From the NCBI GenBank assembly GCA_015345905.1, contig JADDTR010000026.1, positions 186,001-250,000 of the forward strand: 64,000 nucleotides of DNA, read 5' to 3'. Below the pieces are notes generated by a model, which did not search any database, had not been told where the DNA came from, and saw only the letters and a program-made list of their open reading frames with translations. Position numbers and translations under genes: made by a program. Positions within the stretch are counted from its first letter, which is position 1. Every line of letters starts with the position of its first letter. Shown one piece after another: positions 1 through 11,887 of the stretch. This DNA is from Aotearoamyces nothofagi. Taxonomy: Eukaryota; Ascomycota; Leotiomycetes; Leotiales; Tympanidaceae.

Positions 1-1397
1 GACTACTGTTCGTGTTGTGACGTACTCGGGAGGAACTGTTGCTGCGCCCTTCCTCCCAGTTCCGGTACATATCAGTACTTGATCGGAGACACCTCTCTGA
101 GTCGCTGGCACCTCAGCAAATAACGGCGCAGAAAGTGCACTGGTAATCCCAGGTAGTACGGTAATTCTTCCGCCGTATCCCTCTTTTTTGAAGAAGTTGA
201 ACTCCTCTCCACCCCTGCCATAAATATAAGGATCTCCCTGCTTCAACCTCAATACAATCTTGCCAGCTTTTAAGCCCTCCAAACCCATAGTCAACAGTTC
301 TATCTGCGCTTGTTCTGCATTGCCAGGAAATTTGCGAGCAATATGGACGGGTGTTCGGCGCGGGATGAGGTCGAGAACACCTGCTGGGACAAGTTTGTCA
401 GCCAGAATAATATCTGCGGCCAAAATAGCCTTGTACGTGGCACGAGTAAGGAGGTCAGGATGACCTGGTCCACTACCGGCTAATATTATGCGACCTTTCC
501 TGGCTTGATCGAGTGTGCGAGATTCTAATGCAGTGCTCGTGAGAGGTGGAGTTGTTGCGACTGGGTTTGTGGCATATGATTGCAGCACCGCATCAACATC
601 AGCGTCTGTTATAGTCGCAAGCCTCCTCAAAGGCCAGTATTCACATATTTGAGAGAGCCAGCGTATGCGCCTGCTCTTCGCTGCATCTAGGTCTGCTTCA
701 GTGACTAGGGCATTGAAGGAAGAGGATTGGTCGAGGGAGTCCTCATCGTCAAGAGATAGCAGAGCGGGGTCGGAGAGAGAGAGATGAGCAAGGTGGTCTT
801 CGGTCTGGATGCGCCGCCGGATGGTACCAAGGCGTTCACAAGCAGAGCCGAGGTTCGAAGGGAGAGAGGAGGCAATTTCGCGACGTATTCGAGACGAAAG
901 CTTGCAGCCCTTGCCGTTCGTTGTTACACCGATTTGGAGGGGCCCGTCGGTATGGGTAGCTAGCAAGCTAAAGGTGCAAAGTTGAGGGGAATCGGCTACA
1001 TTGACGGGTATTCGTTGACTTTTGCAGAGAGCAGAAATTTGTGCGCCTAAAGGATTCACGTTAGATCTGATTCTAGAGTGTTTTGAAGGTATAGCATACT
1101 CAATGGATCTCGAGGGCCCGAGGTAACGAAGACCGCGTCAACGTAGCCTCCAATATCCTCCCTTCCCAGAGCCGACAAGTCTGTTTCCTGAAAGTTCTTC
1201 TTCAGCCACTTTACTTCTCCGCTGTCAATTCTTTTTTGTAGTCCATAATGCATCTCTGCCGTCTCCGGCGCAATCAGCAATGGCTTTGCGCCCACCTCGA
1301 TGGATTTTGCGCATCTTGCTGCAGCCAGAGGATTCGACCCGATAATCAGATGAACATGCGACGTCGAGTCAATCGATGTCAGCAGTGAGACACCCAT
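1..1397 (-). CDS. MET1: Uroporphyrinogen-III C-methyltransferase / siroheme synthase (5' part of gene, cut by window edge)
   Basis: Methylates uroporphyrinogen III with S-adenosylmethionine on the way to siroheme, the cofactor of sulfite (and nitrite) reductase. Exon 1 is 1100-1397 and exon 2 runs from 1046 off the left edge. The 53-nt intron 1047-1099 has a GTATGC donor, a CTAAC branch site and a TTTAG acceptor; without it the frame stops at 1056. The N-terminal part is the Rossmann-type precorrin-2 dehydrogenase-like domain seen in fungal Met1 (HLIIGSNPLAAARCAKS, then GPLQIGVTTNGKGCKL). The SUMT tetrapyrrole methylase domain follows, with the glycine-rich GSGPGHPDLLT segment and VLRLKQGDPYIYGRGGEE. 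The start is the ATG at 1397; the frame is open further upstream but only with a TTG. The C-terminus lies outside the window. The gene is divergent from the hydrolase at 2452. Family identity is secure; whether it also carries dehydrogenase and ferrochelatase activity is not visible. Confidence 0.9.
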
Positions 1398-2451
1398 AAT
1401 TCCGTGTGTTCGCCCAAAAGGCGCTCGTTGGAGGAGCAATGGGTTGTGATATTCGGGAGCCGGTGGGGCACGTTATGATACGAGTTCAAGTGCGGTAATC
1501 AAGACAAGACGGTCATGAAAGAATACTCATGGCCAAAAGTACCACTGCTATATCATAAAAGCCGTCATGGAGCAGGCCAAGAAGGCACAAAGAATATACA
1601 AGAAAAGAAGAGCAATGGATGGGTTGTATGGCATTGTGGAAGCTGCTCCGGGTTGTCAAAATAATTTTAGCAAGGCTAGAATGACGCCTTACGCTTATCC
1701 CTCTTATCCAGCCAACCATTGCACGCCCATTACTTGCAATCGCCGAGCGCGGAGACCTATCAATCGACCACCACGACAACGTGAAAGGCGGCGACTTTTC
1801 TCAAGCAACAATGAAGGGGAATTTGGGAATCGAGTCGTTGCATACTCCTTATCGAAAGCCTCTCAATCCCAGGCCTTCTCGATATCCGCAAACCACCAGT
1901 CCTCTCTGTATTCCCAGCCTGAAGACAGCGATCGCCAATCGAGGAACTCTTACTTGTGCCGGTACGTGAGGAAGTTTGGTAGACTCTGAACAAGGGATCT
2001 GGTGGGATTCTACCGGGTAAACCGACGCAGACACGGCACAGACACAGATGCCGGTGTCTTGCGGCAGTGGCTTGCATCCCCGGATAGAGGTAAATGATCC
2101 GCTAGGAATGCCGTGGTCACGTGTCACCCGTCCCCCGACATGCGTCCAGGTCCCGTACTCGTCCTCTCGCTGTGGACATTCGACAACGCTGAAATGTTCA
2201 AATATAACTGCTCATGTAGCGTTGCAGTGTGCTTCGCGGATCGCAGTAGTCTTGTGCAACAAAGGCGGTGGTGAATCTCTCACGCCAACTGCAGATATTC
2301 CTGAAGTACCGGATTCATCTTTAAGCTTAATAGCATGACTAACACATTCGATGTCACGCGACTTACTTCTCTCCAAGACTCCCGTAAGACCACAACTATT
2401 CATACTTCTTCTCGAGACACTCATATATCTAGTCGCAAGCAAATTTCAAAG
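1398..2451. promoter_or_regulatory. Divergent intergenic region between MET1 and the alpha/beta hydrolase
   Basis: A shared upstream region for two divergent genes. A perfect CACGTG palindrome lies at 2118-2123, within the 10-base context GTCACGTGTC. CACGTG is the core bound by Cbf1-type bHLH factors that govern sulfur genes in yeast, which would suit MET1, but that link is inference. Several overlapping open frames occur on both strands; none looks like a protein gene. Confidence 0.4.
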
Positions 2452-3386
2452 ATGCCTTCAATAGAAGTGAACGGTAGACACCTCTACTACACGGACTCTC
2501 GGCCACCGGCAGCCGCCAGAGCCGTCTTCTTCTTCGTCCACGGCCTCGGCTCATCCTCCTCGTATTATTTCCCCATCATCCCTGGACTCGTAGAGGACGG
2601 GTTCCGCTGTATAACGCTGGACACGTATGGCAGCGGAGTATCGAGATATGGCGGTGGGGAGCAGACTATAGAAACCATCGCTCATGATGTTATTGGAGTG
2701 CTGAACGAGCTCGGGATCCCAAAGGATGCCATCTTGGTCGGCCACTCGATGGGTGGCATTGTCGTCTCCCATGTGCTCGCTACGAAGATTGACGGTGGAA
2801 GAGTCAAAGGTGCCGTGCTGATAGGGCCGGTGCATCCGACTGCTGCGTCAGGCGAGGCCTTTAAGAAGAGAATCGCGATAGTTAATGCTGGTAAATGCTT
2901 TTTTTTCGTTCTCTCACAAGACTGCTCGCAAAATTTCCCCTAGCGGGTGACAACATGCAGCACCTCTTTCCTTGTTCTGTTCCTGAATTTGTCGGATAAG
3001 ACTAATGCTATCTATTTGCAGAGGGCATGGAAGCCATGGCAACAACCATACCCGACGCCGCTACTGGATCCGCAGCATCTACGCTGGTCAAGGCATTCAT
3101 ACGGCAACTTCTCATCTCAACAGACCCTGAAGGCTACGTGTCACTGTGTCGAGCGATTTTATCTGCTACTCCTCCAGATTACTCTTCTATCACAGTACCT
3201 GTCCTGCTTATTGCTGGAGAGGAAGACAGTACAGCTCCACTCAGTGTGTCAAAGTCAATTATCGATGCTTACGGGAGCACGTCCAAGAGGCTTGAGGTAT
3301 TGCCAAAAGTTGGGCATTGGCACGTCCTCGAGGCCCCAGATCAGGTACTATCTCATGTTAGGGACTTTGGCAACGAGATCAGATAG
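2452..3386 (+). CDS. Alpha/beta hydrolase (3-oxoadipate enol-lactonase-like)
   Basis: A 267-aa alpha/beta-hydrolase fold protein, exons 2452-2890 and 3022-3386. The intron has donor GTAAAT, branch CTAAT and acceptor TTTGCAG. Visible motifs: the oxyanion-hole HGLGSS near residue 30, the nucleophile elbow GHSMGG with Ser99, an acid residue in the GEEDST turn of the C-terminal half, and the catalytic His in the segment VGHWHVLEAPDQV near the end. All three triad members are therefore present. The ATG at 2452 is preferred over upstream in-frame starts because the fold begins right after it (MPSIEVNGRHLYY). No signal peptide or membrane segment is seen, so it is probably cytosolic. Proteins of this shape are commonly annotated as enol-lactonases or carboxylesterases; the substrate cannot be told from sequence. 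Confidence 0.85.
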
Positions 3387-4019
3387 ACTTGCATGAACTT
3401 ATATGCCATTTTAATAAATAAAGATCCCAAGGATCACGGGTTGACTGTCTTCAATTTTCACCGCGTTGCATTCTCCCCCGCTTAAGCATTAGCCAATGAT
3501 CTTGGACTTGAATCATAGTTTTATTAAAGGATGGGTATGCCTGAAGTGTCATTAACTTTACTATTACGCCGCCTGCACTAATTGCAACCGACCATTTACC
3601 TTGCACAAAACGCCACCTTCCATATATTGATGCACCTATCCTTCGCAATGCAAAAGGTCTCCATTCCCATGTCATTATCCACCGATTCCTTCTCACAAAT
3701 GTGAGTATCCCAGCAATACAAGAGCGTCAATCCAAGCAAAGCAAAGCAAAGCAAAGCAAAGCGAAGCAAAGCCAAAGCCAAAGCTAAAGCGTAAAGATCT
3801 TCAGGAGACCAGGTCGAAGTACAAAATTAAAANGCAAAGCAAAGCAAAGCAAAGCAAAGCAAAGCAAAGCAAAGCAAAGCAAAGCAAAGCAAAGCAAAGC
3901 AAAGCAAAGCAAAGCAAAGCAAAGCAAAGCAAAGCAAAGCAAAGCAAAGCAAAGCGAAGCAAAGCCAAAGCCAAAGCTAAAGCGTAAAGATCTTCAGGAG
4001 ACCAGGTCGAAGTACAAAA
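3387..4019. other. Convergent intergenic region between hydrolase and KOG1
   Basis: 3' flanks of two convergent genes. AATAAA-like sequence occurs at about 3414-3420, shortly after the hydrolase stop. The rest up to 3734 shows nothing recognisable; from 3735 on it is the AAAGC array. Confidence 0.6.
3735..3982. repeat. AAAGC pentanucleotide tandem array, split by an N
   Basis: A pentanucleotide microsatellite (AAAGC on the + strand) in two blocks, about 3735-3785 and 3834-3982, separated by unique sequence and a single N at 3833. The unique stretch 3761-3832 recurs at 3954-4025 with a constant 193-nt offset. The array lies directly downstream of the KOG1 stop codon. The unit is not a known telomere repeat. 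Confidence 0.9.
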
Positions 4020-7000
4020 TTAAAAAACGGAGTGAGAATTTCCATGCAGATCAAGCGATGAGCCCTTTCGATCTTCACAAGTGTACAAGTTGATATGGTT
4101 ATCACCTCTTGAGGAAGCGGCGAGCACCATGCGATGCGGGTGGAAAGCCGTAGAGGCAATAGAAGCGTTTCGGTGAGCATGAAGAAAGCCAGTATATGGT
4201 TCAAAACTTGCGAGTTGCCTTCCATCAAAATTAAACACTTTGACGGTGTGGTGAGCGGTGCCACTGCGTTCATTATTAGCAATTGTTTAACGAGATTAAA
4301 GGAACAGGTTATCAGGAACACATACACAGCAAATATAGGAAGATGCTCATGCGTGCTTGCAGTCCGCAGAATATCGTCAGTCGCCCGTATAGTCCTCAGC
4401 GGTTTATCCATCCTAATATCCCAAAGCTTAACCTTACCGTTGCGACTTGCAGATAAAAGCTCCCGCTGACCACCTCTCTGCATGTGTACGCTTCGAATCC
4501 AGTCTCGGTCAGAGTCATCCTTCCACTTCTTAATCATTGCCTCTTGTGGTCGGTTCCGGGAGTCAAAAACTCTGACTGCACCATCTCCAAACCCAGCAAC
4601 AAATATGTTACCAGTCATTTGATCAGACGTCAAGGATGTGACACATGAGCCTGAGCGAGCATTGATATCGACAAGGCAGACCTCGGGCCCAGCAGCCCAT
4701 ACGCGAATGACCTTCACATCACCAGCGACTAACAGCCTCCCTGAAACTTGTTGCCAATCGAAAACCATGCCAGAATTTACATTGCTTGGGACAAGATGAG
4801 TCAACGCTCGCCATGCTGAGGCAAGCTCGATTTTTTCATTTGACTGATAATGTCGATATATGCGAACAACACCGTCCGAAGAGCCAGTCATCAAGAAGGC
4901 CTGATCATCTTCGTTAATGAACTTGAGATCACTTATTTTCGATCCTTCAGGATTCCCGTTGGAGAAGCGACTCAACCGATCCTGCTTCTTCCAATCCCAT
5001 ACGCAAACAGTATCACGATCGTCAGAAACAGCCAAATGATCTTCGAACTGATGCAGGGTCATCCCGATAGGCTGACTGCCATTGTTGAAGAATCCACAAG
5101 GGCTTGACCACTTGCCGTTTCCCGCAATCTCTTTTTGAGGTTGCGTCTCCCTCAGTATGGCTTCGTTTCTAGAGCGTCGCCACAATCGTTCATTGTAGTC
5201 AACACTGCCGGGTTCTTCCGCCTCATTGACTTTCATCTGCGGCTCACGGAAGTACTCTATAGACCACTCCAAGAAAGTACTCTTTAATGGTAGGGCTGGT
5301 GGTTGAGACATGTTCCTTGGCTTATAACCGCCGGATGTCGGTTCTTTTGAGGCATGATACGTGCCAGGCGTAGTGGTCATATCATTTTGCTCAGGCGGTG
5401 CAGACCAGTCTGCAGGTATTCGGCCACGAATTGGCAACGATCCTCGCTGAGTTCCAGATAACTTCGGTGGCCCTCTCAACGACTCCGATGGCGAGGTCTC
5501 TGTACTTGAGCTCACAAATGGCATAAACAAATAGCTTGCAGTTCTCTTGAGCAGACCTTGTTGTATTGTAGGGGCAGTTGCCGTGGCATTCTGTTGGACA
5601 GGCGTACTCGGTCGGGGGTCAATTGGCGGCTGAATGGCAGCTGCTCTTTTCGTGGAAATACGGACGATTTCATCAATTAATGCCTGAGCGCGTCTGCCTA
5701 GAGTAGATTCTAAAAGAGCATTGTGAACGTAGTCTGTGATTATTGTTGCGTTGCGCTGCACCTCTGGATGAGGATCAACACTCATAATCAGAATGTGTTT
5801 CCATACCGCTGCAAATATAGTATTGTGGGAAACTCCAAGAACGGACGGTTTGATAGTACCATCTGGGTTGCGGTTGGCGGGACGAGCATAATGCAGGCCC
5901 ATCTTATGCTCGCTCCCATCCTCTCTCGGTGGGAACTGTAGATACTCCTTTTCTTCTTGTAATTGCTCAAACGCAACTACTAGGAACTTCTTCTCGTAGC
6001 GCTGGATATACTTGGAAAGGTACACTAAGAGCTCTTTGCGGACCATAGGATTGCCGTCATTCGCCATATCAATGACTGTCCAGGTGATTTGTTCCTCAGT
6101 CTTGGCTACTTCGTCAGTCAGATCTGGAATACCTAAGAACGTAGTCATGGCGTATAGCATAGCCGCACGAACTTCGCAGCAAACATCTCTAACCAGGGTG
6201 CAGAGTTTCTGATGGGCATTTTCTCTGATGCCTCTCCACTTGGCTTCTGGGAGGTCATTCCACAACTGGCTAATACATAAACACGCCCATTGGCGTAATA
6301 ATGGGTTGTCGCCGTTTTGCAAATGCATTAAACAATAGCTCATAATCTCGGTCTGGTTGCAGACATTCTGACCTTGTCTATAGCCGTTGCAGAGCATTGC
6401 TAGGATGAAAGCGCACATTGCTTTATGTTCGAGACCATCCACAACAGGGAGACCCTCCGTGGGTTTCAAGATACCAGAGAAGTAGTTGTATCCGCTATCT
6501 TTTAACAAATCTTGCTGACACGAGAGGTCTACTGCCAAAACTCGAGTCCATATAAACACCATTACAGGCTTTAGTTCTGCTGCGGCCGATTGGAGAAGCT
6601 TCAGAACGTAGGGAAATATGCCTATGCTAAGGGCAAGATTGACAGCCCAAGGTCCCATGTCCAAGAATCTACCAAGAAGAATGAGAGCACGAACTCTGTG
6701 CTGTTGACTGAGAAGGACTTGAAGGACAACCGGTAACTGATCGGGCGCCTTATGTGTCACAGCACCCTGCTGCAAGTAGATTTCAAATGCGGTCAATTGC
6801 TCGGTGAAGAAAGTGGAGTTTTGAAACTCGTATTCGGGGCGTATCCCAGCCTCCTTCTCCTCTAGCATTGGTAGCTGCGATAACGCCATCTCAACAGCGA
6901 GATCCCAACTCTCCCATAGCGGATGTTGGTGTGTATCTGGAAGCTCAGGGTAGGATTGAGGATGGCAGCCGTAGACATTCATGATCCTCTGCGCAAGTAG

Positions 7001-8855
7001 AAAGTTTCGAAATAATGCGGCAACCATCAGATCTTGCCGGAAGAACTTCCGAAAGAGCGGTCGAGGCAAAGTTGTCCAGGCAATTGTATCTGTGATGGCC
7101 GTGAAGATCCAATTCAACTCACCTAATGGTGTTCTACGTTCCTGAAGTCTCCCAGGCAATTTTTTGGCCCTCTCCGGGGTTATTTGGGACGGAAGAGGAT
7201 TCTGGAGAACGAAAAACCAGAGAGCCATCTCTATTGGGGTTGTGAGACAGCATGTGAATATATCGGCAGGCAGTAACGGATTGGTCGGAAGATTCTCCTT
7301 AACTCCGCATGCTGCCAGATGAATATACGGCCTGTAATTCGATACTATGGCGTTGGGGTCTTTTTGAAGTGCGTCTGCCTCTTCTTGTTCGTGCTTCTCT
7401 ACGAATCGATGAAAATTGTTGAGAATATTCCCAGCATCTGAGCAGTCCCAAACGAAGAATGTCGGAGCTTGAAGCCATTGCTGTAAATCGTAGAGCGATA
7501 CTGGTATATATTGTGTATAATTCTTGTTGAACACCCAGATTTCGCCGGAGGCGGTGGGCTTAGGAACTCCGTGACCATTGTAATGAAACAGTACGCGCTC
7601 ATCCTTTGCGTTCCGTCGAAGAGACACACAAAATTTCTTGGTTTCTTCCACTGAAGGATCAAGGTACTGCTTGTATCTTGTTCGAATGGCTAGAGTCTCG
7701 TATTGGGCTTGTAGAGCTTTACCAATGGCGTCAAGGGCCTTTGAAACTGGCATTGCTGTGGGATCCGTCCATGCTTCCAGTTTTGCACCTGGGGTGGTCT
7801 TGAGCTGATCCGGTGGCTCGACTCCGATGTTGAGACAGACTGCAAGTGCTGCTGAGACAGTCTTTAGGCGATCCTTCATTCTCCAATCTGATAGTTCGTA
7901 GTTAAGCGGCCTTGGATTGCCAGTTGACTCATGACGTTTATCGGTGAAGTACATGTACCAGTTCTGTAGAGCTTTGTCAGCAATGGAAAGGCCATGATAC
8001 CTATTTGCAGCAAGTTCGGCAGCAATTTCAATGTCAGCTATGCTAACAACAAAATCGCTGGCACTTGGAGAGGCGCATATCATAAAACAAAAGCACCTAG
8101 TGCACGGCTTCTGACTGCAAAATAGGCATTCGTTTATGGAGGGATAAGGCATGCTGCACGTAGATATCGAATGCCCTCTGCATGTAAAGCTTCTATCTTA
8201 CAAGGATAGGCAGAGCTAGATAAGGGAAGGCACAACGATCGAGGAAAGAGCGACTTACATTAGCTAGCTGAGAAACATACTCTTCGGAAGCGTAGTGGTC
8301 TTCAAAACCATGTCGCGCCCCCCAATCCTGACTATGCTCATCCTGTCGGTCTGGAGACTCTCCCCTCGGCCCATAGTCGCTCTTTGATCGGTGCAGCAAA
8401 GGCTTTGATCTTATGACATCCTGTTCTACCTCCGAGTCGTCTTGAGCTCCATCCCTGTGAGACAACGCAGTGGAGAACGTATTCTTAGTACTCTGTCTAG
8501 AGCTGCTATTGAGTTGTTGGGGCTGGCTGTGACCCCGAGGGCGCGCAGCCTCAGCGGATGCGCTATTTATGCTGGAAACTAGACGTGACTCTCTGTCCGA
8601 TACGGGTGCTCCATTTGCAACCACAGCCCGGGTGGGATCGTGACTGACTGTTGATCTAGTGTTCATAGTGGTCGGGGCTCCATTTGTTCGGGGGCCGTTG
8701 TTCGTCAGCTCGAGTAGCTGCGCCGCAGTTGGAGGAGTGCTGGTGTAACTTTGAGGTCGAGAGGTATGCGGTGAGGCTCTGTTGGAAGAGTGAGGCGACT
8801 GTCGTGGGTTGTATTGCTGTCTAGGATCTCTTGACTGGACTGCTACAGCCGTCAT
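4020..8855 (-). CDS. KOG1: Raptor homologue, scaffold subunit of TORC1
   Basis: Regulatory subunit of TOR complex 1, which presents substrates to the TOR kinase and senses nutrients at the vacuole. Exons (5' to 3'): 8259-8855, 4326-7963, 4020-4263, giving 1492 aa. The first 199 residues are disordered. The raptor N-terminal caspase-like domain follows, beginning at NWYMYFTDKRHE and containing HYNGHGVP near residue 329 and VWDCSDAG near 374, so the His/Cys pair of the fold is present. HEAT repeats fill the middle, and a WD40 propeller runs from about residue 1150 to the end (for example VCVWDWKKQD). Introns are 7964-8258 (295 nt, long for this window) and 4264-4325 (62 nt). The small last exon was chosen because it restores the final WD repeat (VKVFNFDG onward). 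The stop codon lies inside a duplicated block next to an N, but the frame is intact. Confidence 0.95.
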
Positions 8856-9954
8856 TGTGCATCACCAAAAGGGAGTCGCCCTTCTTGAAGCGCTCAGTCT
8901 GTCATAGGCAATGCCGACGCCAGGAAGGTTCTTGAGGCGATGTTGACTTGGTGCCAGCTGCTTTGGTCCAAAAAATGGGCCGTGAGAGCTGGTGTAGCGA
9001 AGAGAGGATCGTCTGGATCTGCAGAGTCGAGGTTTTGCTGACCAAACGCTGGAAAGCTGGCTGTCGAGTTGGTGTTGCGTTTGGCGGTTGTGGACTGTGA
9101 TTTGGGATCTCGTTCACAATTTGATTATGAACATTAGAATCCTCACAGATAACCCAGGGGAACCTTCAAGCACGTAAATGAGACTCCGCAAAATGGAGTT
9201 CGATGGTCGGCTTCTTGGCTGACGGTCACACATCGTACTTAGCGATGAGGCTGAGGTTGCTAGAGCTCGATTGGCTGGCGGCTCCTAGACGCATTGGGAG
9301 TAATGTATTCGAAGCCCCGGGGCGAGATTTCAGCCACCATTTTCGTCTAGAATGGGATGTAACATGGTATCTGATTATCGCAACTATTTTATCACCTCTG
9401 TTGATGTTTGCTACACATGACATACCTGCACTGCAGGTACGATAACGGCCCCCTCCCCTAGGTATATACGGGAGGGGCGTAACAAGACGCTCGGTATAGT
9501 CGAGGAGACACCTATCATCGACAACTGACAGAGTCTTTTCGACCATTTTGTATTCCATTTGGTAGTATGATGAATACGATTAAAAAGCTCTCAACGAATG
9601 CTACCAGGCACTGTTAGGGAATCCACATGTGATGCAAACAGTAATAGTGATTAAATATCAACATCTTGTGGATATATTTGGCTCTATTCCAACTAACATT
9701 TCATCGTTGTGCCTGGTGTTCCGTTTGGGCTTATAGAAAGTTTGACCTTGGCGCAAGTCCGCAAAAAGAATGCATTATTTACTTCTCCAATAAAACTCCA
9801 AGCAGTTAATAAAGTTGTGCACAGGTGATAATCCTGATAAGTGGTCCTCCAGACAACGCCCCCGTGAGCGCTACCTCATCCGTAACGAGCCCCGTAACGC
9901 CAGATGTATTATTTGCCAGAAAGTCCCTCAGTCCACCTTGAAATGCTCTACACA
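8856..9954. other. KOG1 upstream region and 3' flank of bZIP gene
   Basis: Contains the KOG1 5' leader and promoter. A minus-strand open frame at 8902-9117 could be an upstream ORF of the KOG1 leader, but nothing supports it being translated. From about 9450 to 9954 the sequence is AT-rich with no recognisable element. Confidence 0.4.
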
Positions 9955-10981
9955 TTACATAAGTTCATCAGTACCCCTCGTGGCGCTTTTCTCAATAGCC
10001 TCCACAATAGCCCTCTCCTCAAAGACAGGGCCCTGACCATCACACTTTGCCTTACCCTTTAGATTCTCGCTCACAGCAGCGACATCAACTCTTCCCTGCT
10101 GAAATAATGGATGCTTGATAATGAAGTCCCACGTTGATCCGGCACCTAGCAGTCTACCTCCTGTCTGGGAATCATTCACAATACGGTGGCTAGGAGTTTT
10201 GTTTTCGTGGGCATGTAGCACCGCTGTATAGAAATCTGTGGGACTGTAGCGCATAGGCCCTGCATCGGGAAACGGGGTTGGAGAATTCGAGGGTCTATTG
10301 TGATGATGTGATGTAGCTTTAAGGATCTCGTTTTCTGTGGACACCTTCTGCAGGTTGAGTCTCAGTATCTCGTTTTCAGCTGCAACAGAGGATTTGGCTG
10401 CTTCGAGAGTGGCCACCTGAGCTTCAAGTTCTTTGACATGTTTCTCTTTGCGTTCGCGGAATGCCCGCTGGCTATAACATTGTTAGAAGAATACACACAA
10501 AGGTAAGGGCTTGGCCTACGCTGCGCGGTTCTGTGCTTTGCGCCGTGATTGTGCGGGTGTCATATCTTCATCGTCACTGTTACTTCCCTGACGTGCATCA
10601 CCGCCATTCACATCAAGATTTGTGTCTAACCCATCGCTCGTAACTGGGGGGATTGACTCTCTAGATTGCGACTGTGGAGTCGGTGGTTGTGGGATACCAT
10701 TTGGGTTAAAGTTGCTATAGGCGTCGAAGTTCTGAAATTGATCATAGGCATCCTTCTATGTTAGCATATGGTGTCCAAAGAAGCACGTGCAATATGGGAC
10801 TAACTGGAGGTGATCCATGGCCGAAGTTATCGGTGTTGATTGCGTTGTTATCAGAAGGAGTAGGAGGAAGGCCTATTGAATGGTAAGGCTGTGGAGGGAA
10901 GTAGGAGTAATCCATTGGGTTCTGGAACTGCATCTGGTCTACTAGGCCTTTCGCCTTGTGGTAAGTATCTGCACTGCCCAT
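9955..10981 (-). CDS. AP-1/Yap-like bZIP transcription factor
   Basis: A nuclear bZIP factor of the fungal Yap family, 309 aa. Exons: 10805-10981, 10520-10755, 9955-10471; introns of 49 and 48 nt (the first with CTAACATAG at its end). The N-terminal half is Pro/Gln/Asn-rich. The basic region QSRRKAQNRAAQRAFRERK spans about residues 127-145, with the fungal NxxAQxxFR signature, and is split by the second intron. A leucine-zipper heptad region follows to about residue 190. The C-terminal block around TWDFIIKHPLFQQG and KCDGQGPVF, with one conserved Cys, is typical of small Yap-like factors such as the RsmA/Yap3 group. It lacks the paired cysteine-rich domains of Yap1 proper, so it is probably not the main oxidative-stress regulator. 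Assignment to a named orthologue is uncertain. Confidence 0.88.
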
Positions 10982-11887
10982 TTGAAGTAATGTAGATAGG
11001 TCGGTGCACCAGCCGACTGTAGGATTTCAATTGAGACCGCTCTAAGTGTCTTATGTCGTTTGATGAGTGGAGATGAAGATGGAGGCGGAGGCGAAGGCAA
11101 AACCTTAAATCGCTGTGATGTCTACCCTGCTATACTTGCGAAATCCGACCGTAGAATTGCTACAACATTGTCTGGAAGGTCTAGGGTGGCGACCAACCAA
11201 GCTGCATTGCGCCCGAGATGATCTCAAATTCTGCTGTTCATTGAGTTTCTAATCCTTCGCTACTGAATTTATAATTGCTTGGAGTTCTCAGCGCTTTGAA
11301 ATGCCGCTGAAGTAAGTGCCGTTTAGTCGCGGTGCAAACTGCCATACGGTACATTAGCTCCGAACCTCATCTTGCAGCCTCGAAGACGCTTCTAGATCAC
11401 CTTCAAACTTTCGCCAATGATCGGCTAGATCTGAAGGGAAGCCCTCACATCAACATGTGACAAGAAGCTTCTGGCTGATTTACAATAAGGAGACCGTATC
11501 AAAAGCATGAGAGATTGAAGGAGATAATCCTCAAACCATACCATACCATAGATCTAGCCGTCCATAGAATACGGATTTAAACTCCGTCTTTGGAGGCCAG
11601 ACGCCCTGACACCTGGTTTGATTCTTATCAGCACTGTGCGGTGGCGTTCTTTTGATTGACGCGTTCTGGCGCGTCGTGCAAAAACGCCAATCATCAGTAC
11701 TACTGTACTGTACGTTCATATCCATAGCTGCCAACATTTCCCTCTTACACCAATCACCACAAAATCTATCATAAACACATTGCGGGCCCATCCCACGCCT
11801 CTCTCTGCCCGATACATTGCATTCCCATCCATCTGCACAATCGATAGATCACATCAACGCTCAATTGACAGTACACAACTCGTCGCA
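10982..11887. other. Divergent upstream region of the bZIP and RNR-inhibitor genes
   Basis: Both flanking genes are transcribed away from this stretch, so it holds both promoters. A GTACTACTGTACTGTAC repeat-like segment lies at about 11697-11713. No other clear site is seen. Confidence 0.35.

Noticed and set aside
1056-1439. Frameshift or pseudogene in MET1
   Set aside because: The stop at 1056 lies in a 53-nt intron (1047-1099) with donor, CTAAC branch and TTTAG acceptor; splicing restores the family sequence.
1567-1989. 140-aa plus-strand frame in the MET1 upstream region
   Set aside because: No domain, overlaps equally long minus-strand frames, and lies in a divergent promoter; the lysine-rich start alone is not enough.
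3834-3982. Telomere-like or CRISPR-like array
   Set aside because: The unit is AAAGC with no spacers; fungal telomeres use TTAGGG-type units and CRISPR does not occur in fungal nuclei.
8902-9117. Separate small gene upstream of KOG1
   Set aside because: On the same strand and within the likely KOG1 leader; Ser/Pro-rich without a domain.
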